Shown here: positions 58,220 through 64,000 of the stretch, piece after piece
Layout of the letters: every line of letters starts with the position of its first letter
Numbering within the stretch: position 1 is the stretch's first letter
Notes under the pieces: model-generated
Database searches by the model: none
What the model saw: the letters and a program-made list of their open reading frames with translations, nothing else
Told to the model about the DNA's origin: nothing
Source: Vibrio gazogenes
GTDB lineage: Bacteria > Pseudomonadota > Gammaproteobacteria > Enterobacterales > Vibrionaceae
Length of the DNA: 64,000 nt
Direction of reading: 5' to 3'
NCBI RefSeq assembly: GCF_002196515.1
Contig: NZ_CP018835.1
Location: 558,001 to 622,000 of the forward strand
Position numbers and translations under genes: made by a program

Positions 58220-59509
58220 ATGAACAAAATGGATTTAAATTTCGACCGAAATCACATCTGGCACCCTTATACATCCACCCTCTCACCGCTTAACTGCTAT
58301 CCGGTCAGTCATGCTGCCGGAAATCAAATTCATCTGGAAAGTGGTGAAATACTGATCGACGGGATGTCTTCGTGGTGGGCAGCCATTCATGGTTACAATC
58401 ATCCCCGGTTGAACGCAGCCGTCACCGAGCAGTTGTCACGCATGTCTCATGTGATGTTTGGCGGCCTGACGCATCAGCCAGCCGTCGGTTTGTGTCAAAA
58501 GTTACTGCAAATGGTGCCCCCCTCACTACAACATGTTTTTCTCGCTGATTCAGGATCGGTTGCGGTTGAAGTGGCCTTGAAAATGGCACTGCAATACTGG
58601 CATAGTCGCGGAGAATCCCGTCCTCGTTTCTTAACACTTCGTCACGGCTATCACGGTGACACATTTGCGGCGATGTCGGTCACGGATCCGGACAATTCGA
58701 TGCACAGTCTGTATCGGGGTTTTCTACCGGAACATCTCTTTGCCGATTCACCAGAAACCGGGTTTTATGCGCCGTGGAATCCACAGGATATCGACGATTT
58801 TCAAGCGCGACTTGAACAACATCACCAGACAATTGCCGCCGTGATTCTGGAACCGATTGTTCAAGGTGCCGGCGGTATGCGGATTTATCATCCCCGCTAC
58901 TTGCAGGAAGTCAGAAAACTGTGTGATCAATTCAATGTATTGCTGATTGCCGATGAGATCGCAACCGGATTTGGCCGGACGGGGAAACTATTTGCTTGTG
59001 AACACGCAGAGATCGAGCCGGATATACTCTGTGTCGGTAAAGCATTAACCGGTGGCTATATGACGTTGTCAGCCACTTTGACCACGCAGCACGTTGCTCA
59101 AACCGTTTGTTCAGGAGAAGCGCAATGTTTTATGCATGGCCCGACATTTATGGGAAACCCGTTAGCCTGCGCAGTTGCTGAAGCAAGCCTAAGCCTGATT
59201 GAAACTGGTGCTTGGCAAACACAAGTACAGCAAATTGAGGTTTTTTTTGCCGCCCGTCTGCCCCAGCTTCAACAGTACCCGATGGTCAAACATGTCCGCT
59301 GGCTCGGTGCAATTGGCGTGGTAGAAACCCATCAGGCAGTCAGAATGGAAGAGATTCAGGCTCATTTTGTCAGTCAGGGCGTATGGATTCGCCCCTTTGG
59401 CAGATTAATTTACCTGATGCCACCTTACCTTTCGACCCATGATGATTTGGCACAGCTAGTTCAAGCCATTGAACGGGCGTTGCAACAACCGACCCTGTTT
59501 TTTCAGTGA
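58220..59509 (+). CDS. bioA: DAPA aminotransferase
   Basis: PLP class III aminotransferase using SAM as amino donor; 429 residues. HIWHPYTSTLSPLNCYPV is the N-terminus, DGMSSWWAAIHGYNHP and LADSGSVAVEVALKMALQYW lie mid-domain, DEIATGFGRTGKLFA and the PLP lysine in CVGKALTGGYMTLSAT follow. The ATG at 58220 is used; a second in-frame ATG lies three codons downstream. Confidence 0.96.
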   Translation: MNKMDLNFDRNHIWHPYTSTLSPLNCYPVSHAAGNQIHLESGEILIDGMSSWWAAIHGYNHPRLNAAVTEQLSRMSHVMFGGLTHQPAVGLCQKLLQMVPPSLQHVFLADSGSVAVEVALKMALQYWHSRGESRPRFLTLRHGYHGDTFAAMSVTDPDNSMHSLYRGFLPEHLFADSPETGFYAPWNPQDIDDFQARLEQHHQTIAAVILEPIVQGAGGMRIYHPRYLQEVRKLCDQFNVLLIADEIATGFGRTGKLFACEHAEIEPDILCVGKALTGGYMTLSATLTTQHVAQTVCSGEAQCFMHGPTFMGNPLACAVAEASLSLIETGAWQTQVQQIEVFFAARLPQLQQYPMVKHVRWLGAIGVVETHQAVRMEEIQAHFVSQGVWIRPFGRLIYLMPPYLSTHDDLAQLVQAIERALQQPTLFFQ

Positions 59510-59551
59510 TGTACGGTGTCATACATCCGAGCGGATGCCTGAAATGATTGG

Positions 59552-59574
59552 TGGGCAGAGTCGCCTCTGCCCCC
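59552..59574. terminator. Possible terminator bioA/VanZ-like
   Basis: GGGCAGAG-TCGC-CTCTGCCC is a strong stem without a T-run; a smaller CATCC/GGATG hairpin precedes it at 59524-59537. It may slow or end the two convergent transcripts. Confidence 0.45.
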
Positions 59575-59586
59575 TGCGATGATGGG

Positions 59587-59964
59587 TTATCGTTGCCGGT
59601 CCTGTGCTGACAAGCAGAAATTCAGCGCCACCGCCAACAGCCAGCCACAAAGCAGTCCACCAGCATTTGCGGCCAAATCCAACCACTCCCCATAACGATT
59701 GACGTAAGGTTGAACCAGCTCAATCCCACCACTGTAGGCAAGTAAGGCAAACCCAATCCATCCCCACTGCCGAGGCTGTCGTAATGCGACCGGAAACATT
59801 AAGGCGGCATAACCGATCAAATGGTGAGTTTTATCGGTACCCGGTACGCTCGGTAAAGTGGCCAGCGGCCACAATGACAAAACCGTGATAGAAATCAAGA
59901 TCGAGCCCATGACGATTAACCAGTATTTTTTCACCATTTGTAATGATGTGATGATGAGGGACAT
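59587..59964 (-). CDS. VanZ-like membrane protein
   Basis: About 125 residues with four hydrophobic helices and the VanZ-family pattern: DKTHHLIGYAALMFPVAL, GGIELVQPYVNRYGEWLDLAANAGGLLCGWLL. VanZ proteins lower teicoplanin sensitivity in enterococci; the role of proteobacterial members is unknown. Possible starts are ATGs at 59964 and 59937 and one at 60027; the Shine-Dalgarno is weak for each. It is divergent from the YgjV-like gene. Confidence 0.72.
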   Translation of the reverse strand: MSLIITSLQMVKKYWLIVMGSILISITVLSLWPLATLPSVPGTDKTHHLIGYAALMFPVALRQPRQWGWIGFALLAYSGGIELVQPYVNRYGEWLDLAANAGGLLCGWLLAVALNFCLSAQDRQR

Positions 59965-60156
59965 AGACTTACGCTCAACTGACCTGAATGCAACCTGGGG
60001 CTTATTCTCCGTGGATACCCGAGCCAAAGCAAATATTTATTTTGGGTGGTCAAACGATTGCGTCATCGTTCACCTTCCCAAATTTTTTGGCAAAGGATTG
60101 AACCGCCATTTTCTGCTGTTATAGTGCCCGCGAACGAACCAGACAAGGATCACAAA

Positions 60157-60402
60157 ATGAATGCAAATACAGTAGAAATCATTGGTTACGCTGCATCACT
60201 GATGGTAGCGCTGTCATTTACGATGAAAGATATTATCAAGCTACGGATCGTCAATTGTATTGGCTGTCTGCTCTTCGTCACTTACGGTCTGATTATTGAT
60301 TCATGGCCGGTAACACTGGCAAACCTGTTTATTACTGGTGCAAACATTTACTATCTGAGTAAAGCTCGCTCAGAAGCCGATAAGAAACTCAGCAAAGCTT
60401 AA
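60157..60402 (+). CDS. YgjV-like small membrane protein
   Basis: 81 residues with three hydrophobic helices (VEIIGYAASLMVALSFTM, LRIVNCIGCLLFVTYGLII, WPVTLANLFITGANIYYLS) and a lysine-rich cytosolic tail. The pattern, with a KL/RIVN motif between helices, fits the YgjV inner-membrane family and also recalls the three-helix half-transporters (SemiSWEET-like). AAGGATC sits before the ATG at 60157, which is preferred to an upstream reading from 60046. Function unknown. Confidence 0.65.
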   Translation: MNANTVEIIGYAASLMVALSFTMKDIIKLRIVNCIGCLLFVTYGLIIDSWPVTLANLFITGANIYYLSKARSEADKKLSKA

Positions 60403-60544
60403 CCCCCTCAATGTTATGAGACTGATTGCAAAAGATAGTGTTTAACAGTGTGCGTCTTATTTCAGAGAAATGACATAGTGAAGACGCTATCCATGATTCT
60501 GAATGCTACATTTAGTCTCTATCGCAATCAGTTTACTCAAACTT

Positions 60545-61501
60545 ATGTACAACAGAAATTTAACATTAGATATTTTCAAAATCGTCTTGGCTTTGATGGT
60601 TATCGGTATCCACAGCAATTTTCTCAGCGAACTGACCACGGAAGGATACTACCTCATCACTGCGGGTATTTTCAGAATCGCAGTGCCGATTTTCTTTATT
60701 ATCAATGGTTATTACTTCATCACCATTACCGCCACAGATCAGTTGCTCCAATGGAGTAAAAGAGTCGCAATCCTCTATCTGTTCTGGACCCTCTTCTACG
60801 CTTATTTCTGGATGAAGCCGCTTACTCTGAATTTCATCGGTATGATGACTGTCGTCGAAACACTCATCGTCGGTTATCACCATTTGTGGTATTTGGTTGG
60901 TATGCTTGGCGCAGGACTGATGACCTATGTGTTCAGAGAGCGAACCCGGACAGGCGCACAACTGGCACTAGTCTGTTTTGTGCTGGGTGTGATCGTCCAG
61001 TACATCGGCAATTACCATTTGATGTCTTCGACATTTGCCGATGAGCTTTTCAACATTGGTTTTACCCACCGCAACTTTTTATTGTTAGGCTTTCCATTCT
61101 TCTATATCGGTTTCTTGATTCGTAAACATCAACTGTTTGCCAAAACACCGACCAGCACACTCCTCATCGCAGCGCTGATCGGCATCGGGCTGTTGTTGGG
61201 GGAAAGCTGGTATAACCTCAACCAACCAGATCGTACCGGGGTGTTTGATAACTATCTTTCACTGATATGGATCTGCCCGGTATTATTCCTACTGGCCATG
61301 CGTTCTCAGCGCACCACCAACAACAAGCATCTGGCGCATTTTTCGACGGCCATTTATTTGATTCATCCGTTCTGTTTAAGTGTGCTGACGAAAATTCATC
61401 CGTGGGAGAATACGCCTATGGCAATTGGATGTGTGCTGCTATCAATGGCCTTCTCTTTGGGGCTGATACAAGTGTATAAACGGATGGGTTATATTTTATA
61501 G
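60545..61501 (+). CDS. Acyltransferase family 3 membrane protein
   Basis: About 318 residues with around nine or ten helices. The N-terminus LTLDIFKIVLALMVIGIHSNF holds the active-site-type histidine of the family, and HHLWYLVGMLGAGL is a second conserved region. Such proteins O-acetylate or succinylate surface polysaccharides and lipids; the substrate is not predictable. The ATG at 60545 has no clear Shine-Dalgarno, and an upstream start at 60503 is possible. Confidence 0.75.
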   Translation: MYNRNLTLDIFKIVLALMVIGIHSNFLSELTTEGYYLITAGIFRIAVPIFFIINGYYFITITATDQLLQWSKRVAILYLFWTLFYAYFWMKPLTLNFIGMMTVVETLIVGYHHLWYLVGMLGAGLMTYVFRERTRTGAQLALVCFVLGVIVQYIGNYHLMSSTFADELFNIGFTHRNFLLLGFPFFYIGFLIRKHQLFAKTPTSTLLIAALIGIGLLLGESWYNLNQPDRTGVFDNYLSLIWICPVLFLLAMRSQRTTNNKHLAHFSTAIYLIHPFCLSVLTKIHPWENTPMAIGCVLLSMAFSLGLIQVYKRMGYIL

Positions 61502-61550
61502 CACAACGTTTCAATTAAAATTTTTATTTTAATTTCAACAATTTATAAAT

Positions 61551-61575
61551 TATCCAATGTAATTAACATTGGATA
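61551..61575. promoter_or_regulatory. Perfect 10-bp inverted repeat upstream of the small secreted-protein gene
   Basis: TATCCAATGT and ACATTGGATA around AATTA, about 90 bases before the GTG of the next gene and 50 bases after the acyltransferase stop. There is no T-run. A regulator binding site is as likely as an RNA hairpin. Confidence 0.5.
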
Positions 61576-61665
61576 GCCTATACTCTATTCAAGATATGAA
61601 TCATGATGCATTTAAGTGCTCGGTGTTGAGTGATGAATAATGAAGAGAGTACATGGAGACAAATC

Positions 61666-62073
61666 GTGAAATTAAAAACGATTCTTACATTCAGTTTGGT
61701 TGGGCTTGCTGCCGGTATGATCTCTCCGGCTAAAGCAGACACTGTGTGTAGAACACCAAACATTGTCTGCTCGGGTCAGACAACATCCGGAGATACAAGC
61801 TGGCAACAATACCCTTATAGTGCAGGAATATATGTAGATATCGATACTTCTGCATGTGAGTTAACGTCCATGCCGACATATATGACTTCGATGAACGGCA
61901 ACAGTACTCATTGGGAAATCACTGGCACTACATCTATCTACAATGCGACAGAGACTGGCTTTCGGGTCTATATAAGATATCCGAATGGCAGAGCCCTTAC
62001 TCCTGCAACGGCAAATGGCTACCAGTGGTCAATCAATTGGATCGCTCTCAGCTCGGCGGATTGTCCACAGTAA
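61666..62073 (+). CDS. Small secreted protein, unknown function
   Basis: About 135 residues. The GTG at 61666 has GGAGA upstream and gives a clean signal peptide (KTILTFSLVGLAAGMISP, cleavage after AKA); an ATG further upstream would spoil it. The mature part is about 110 residues with four cysteines (VCRTPNIVC, SACEL, DCP) and the pattern THWEITGTTSIYNATETGFRVYIRY, which recalls beta-sandwich modules in secreted bacterial lectin-like proteins. That resemblance is from memory and weak. There are no membrane segments after the signal. It is monocistronic, with a long AT-rich upstream region. Confidence 0.6.
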   Translation: MKLKTILTFSLVGLAAGMISPAKADTVCRTPNIVCSGQTTSGDTSWQQYPYSAGIYVDIDTSACELTSMPTYMTSMNGNSTHWEITGTTSIYNATETGFRVYIRYPNGRALTPATANGYQWSINWIALSSADCPQ

Positions 62074-62182
62074 TGCTCGAATAAACGGTTAAATCGTGGA
62101 ACACGGATTGATTTTCTGACTGCTGACTTTATTTATCTCGCACCTTATCTTTCGGCAATCATTCTCTCCCCACTCACCGAAG

Positions 62183-62218
62183 AAAAAAACAGGCGCTTGA
62201 TCAAGCGCCTGTTTTTCA
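62183..62218. terminator. Bidirectional terminator before the hydrolase gene
   Basis: AAAAAACAGGCGCTTGA-TCAAGCGCCTGTTTTTC, a nearly perfect palindrome serving the small secreted-protein gene and the convergent hydrolase. Confidence 0.9.
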
Positions 62219-62246
62219 TCATATCAACAACGATATTCTGGACGTC

Positions 62247-63446
62247 TTAATCCATCTCAAACTGTTGATCCAGCCAGTTGAACGCGGCTTCCTGCATATC
62301 TGCGGTAAAAATATGCCCTTTATTCGGCCAGATTTGCGTGTGGAGCTTATCTTCTGCGCCATTCGCTCGCCAGACACGATGCAATTTATCGAATGCATTT
62401 TGGACTGAATCAACAGGAAACAACGGATCCAAGCCACCGGCAAAAACCAACATTGGCTTGGGCGCCGCAATCGCGGCAACATCGGGATAATCCAGATAAC
62501 GCGCCATATACGGGTGCAACATCGTAAACGCAGACTGGCCTTTCAACTGGTTATTACCAGGCACCATCAAACCTTTCATTGTCCCCATCCATGAATCCAC
62601 AATGCTGGCGGTAATATCGTCCGATAATGCGGCCACTTGCCAAGAACGAAATGCGCCCATGGAGAAACCGACGGATGCGACACGCGATTGATCAACTTGG
62701 GGTTGGCTCGCCAGAAATTTCGCGGCCCGTAAATCATCCAGTGCAATGATCCCCGCAAACGAAGTGCCTAAATTAAACAGGTTCGATGCCAACGCTTGCT
62801 GTGAATTGGTGCGAAATCCCGCTACGGAGCGATCCCCCCAACCCAATGCATCGATGGATAAAACCACATAGCCACGTTTTGCCAATTCATCACCGGGGAA
62901 ACGATCCGTAAAATAACGGTGCGCCCATTCACGCGATGACGATACGCGGGCATCATCTCCCCAAGTCTCAACAAATTTCTCTTTGCCAATATCAAACCGC
63001 GCCCCGTGATCATGTAAAAATAACGCAGCAGGAAAAGGGCCGTCCCCCTTAGGCGTTAACATCAATGCCAGTACCCGGCTTTCATGACTGATATTGAATA
63101 CGATTTTCTGAGCGATATAACTGCCCCGATCAATCTGGTCAATCACCATCGGATTAAACGGAGTGTCATCTTGATAAGGTAAAATAATTTCCTGCGCCTT
63201 GGCCTTGGCAAGGTTGTGCCACAATTCCGGACTGTAGCCATCATGCCACGCAAGTTTGTACGGCATACGCGACGCTTTCAGTTTTTCATAAAACAGCGGA
63301 AAACTATTATCAGGCGAATCGATCGCTTGCGTGACGTAATCAGGCCCAGCCGGGGCATCATTACGATAAGTGCTATGAGCAAAAACAGCAGCGCTGGTCA
63401 GCGTGATCATGCTCGTCATAAGTATGGTTTTAATCAACTGATTCAT
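62247..63446 (-). CDS. Secreted alpha/beta hydrolase
   Basis: 399 residues with a signal peptide (KTILMTSMITLTSAAVFA, cleavage near residue 23). The fold's strands are seen in FPAALFLHDHGARF (oxyanion region) and GYVVLSIDALGWGDRS. The nucleophile elbow is GFSMGAFRSW, the acid is likely the Asp in FAGGLDPLFPVDS, and the histidine is in NKGHIF. It resembles the dienelactone hydrolase/acetyl-esterase-like group. A periplasmic or extracellular esterase is likely; the substrate is unknown. Confidence 0.8.
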   Translation of the reverse strand: MNQLIKTILMTSMITLTSAAVFAHSTYRNDAPAGPDYVTQAIDSPDNSFPLFYEKLKASRMPYKLAWHDGYSPELWHNLAKAKAQEIILPYQDDTPFNPMVIDQIDRGSYIAQKIVFNISHESRVLALMLTPKGDGPFPAALFLHDHGARFDIGKEKFVETWGDDARVSSSREWAHRYFTDRFPGDELAKRGYVVLSIDALGWGDRSVAGFRTNSQQALASNLFNLGTSFAGIIALDDLRAAKFLASQPQVDQSRVASVGFSMGAFRSWQVAALSDDITASIVDSWMGTMKGLMVPGNNQLKGQSAFTMLHPYMARYLDYPDVAAIAAPKPMLVFAGGLDPLFPVDSVQNAFDKLHRVWRANGAEDKLHTQIWPNKGHIFTADMQEAAFNWLDQQFEMD

Positions 63447-63747
63447 TTGACTATCCTTTAGCAGAAAAGAGCGCTAAACCACATACACTCGATTTATTTT
63501 ATAAAATTGAAACAGTGTTTTACTTTACAGGAAAATAAAGGAATGGGTGAGTTAGCAGGATCACAATCAGGCGAATTACTCATCATTCTTCACCGCGTAA
63601 CTGAGAGCCCATTCAATCTGTACCGACAGTAATCGCCAATAACAGAAAGCTCCGTCTTATCTGCCCTACCTTTCACACGCTGCCCACCATGGATCGATAT
63701 ATACGGTTTTGCCTATACCATAGATAGATATAATCAAATTTACTGAA
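63447..63747. other. Divergent intergenic region hydrolase-DUF2061
   Basis: About 300 bases before the Fur box. It should carry the hydrolase promoter on the minus strand. No gene or RNA was recognised. Confidence 0.35.
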
Positions 63748-63762
63748 TGATAATAATTATCA
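63748..63762. promoter_or_regulatory. Fur box
   Basis: TGATAATAATTATCA is a perfect 7-1-7 Fur inverted repeat, continued on both sides by AAT/AAT. It lies 38 bases before the ATG of the DUF2061 gene, in promoter position. Confidence 0.78.
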
Positions 63763-63800
63763 ATAATGACACCTCAATCTATGATTCAGGTGGACAACCC

Positions 63801-64000
63801 ATGAAAAAGACCATTAGTTTTGCAGTCATTCACTTCAGCATCGCGTTTACAGTTGCCTATATCTTGACTGGCGATGTAATTTTGGGGAGTTTAATTGCCA
63901 TGCTAGAGCCGATGATCAATACCGTGGCATTCTACTTTCATGAAAAAGTATGGTCTCAATATGCACCGCTCCAGCGTTATGCCTCAGCGCCACATATTAA
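63801..64000 (+). CDS. DUF2061 membrane protein (3' end cut by the window)
   Basis: Starts MKKTISFAVIHFSIAFTVAY and continues ILTGDVILGSLIAMLEPMINTVAFYFHEKVW, the DUF2061 pattern of two helices ending in a conserved FHEKVW-type motif; 66 codons are inside the window. Function unknown. The strong Fur box upstream suggests repression by iron. Confidence 0.75.
   Translation, partial: MKKTISFAVIHFSIAFTVAYILTGDVILGSLIAMLEPMINTVAFYFHEKVWSQYAPLQRYASAPHI

Overview
The window is chromosomal DNA from a gammaproteobacterium of the genus Vibrio or a very close relative. The evidence is the gene order (elyC/cmoM-mukF-mukE-mukB, purR-tfoY with a cyclic-di-GMP-I riboswitch, glgC-glgA, topA-yciN, aroA, aat-bpt-infA, clpS-clpA/cspD, monomeric icd, hisGDCBHAFI, hns-gsk-mnmA-hflD-purB, htpX, bioA/bioBFCD). 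From memory, this order matches two blocks of the V. cholerae large chromosome (about VC1714-VC1737 and VC1144-VC1111), joined here between infA and clpA. Most of it is housekeeping core genome with ordinary coding density, and no rRNA, tRNA or CRISPR array was seen.

Layout. 1-2518: a three-gene Gtr-type lipopolysaccharide glucosylation cluster (bactoprenol glucosyltransferase cut by the window edge, GtrA flippase, GtrII-like transferase). 2604-10819: the MukBEF condensin operon behind cmoM, with elyC divergent. 10938-11206: a small palindromic MITE-like element between elyC and its terminator. 11379-13440: purR, then a c-di-GMP riboswitch controlling tfoY. 13471-16159: glgC-glgA. 16524-23647: topA, yciN, aroA, a glycine-zipper protein, and the N-end-rule pair aat-bpt followed by infA. 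23669-26297: clpA and clpS, which act downstream of aat and bpt in the same degradation pathway. 26748-30418: cspD, icd, rluE. 30449-37818: the full histidine operon on the minus strand, with a His-rich leader peptide and attenuator. 37972-45876: nhaC-type antiporter, hns, gsk, mnmA-hflD, purB. 45907-47196: an intact IS3-family insertion sequence with a 3-bp target duplication, sitting between purB and the terminator it shares with htpX. 47255-48693: htpX, a probable broken small gene and a 57-residue ORF.

The most interesting accessory-like region is 48979-54337. It holds a glutathionylspermidine-synthase-like ATP-grasp protein (YjfC), DUF2170 (YjfI), a PspA/IM30-like coiled coil (YjfJ), a two-helix potassium channel with an RCK domain, DUF2491 (YjfK), DUF350 (YjfL) and a Ser/Gly-tailed DUF1190 lipoprotein (YjfM). 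The parts are known families, but the joint function is not established; the composition points to an envelope or membrane-potential stress system with an enzymatic peptide or polyamine modification step. After it come the biotin genes with a BirA operator (54439-59509). A group of poorly characterised envelope genes follows: VanZ-like, YgjV-like, acyltransferase-3, a small secreted protein and a secreted alpha/beta hydrolase. The window ends in a DUF2061 gene, cut by the edge, with a perfect Fur-box core in front of it.

Regulation visible in the sequence: c-di-GMP sensing (tfoY), His-codon attenuation (his), BirA repression (bio), probable Fur control (DUF2061), and shared bidirectional terminators at convergent gene pairs. 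Both mobile elements have landed between a gene and its terminator.
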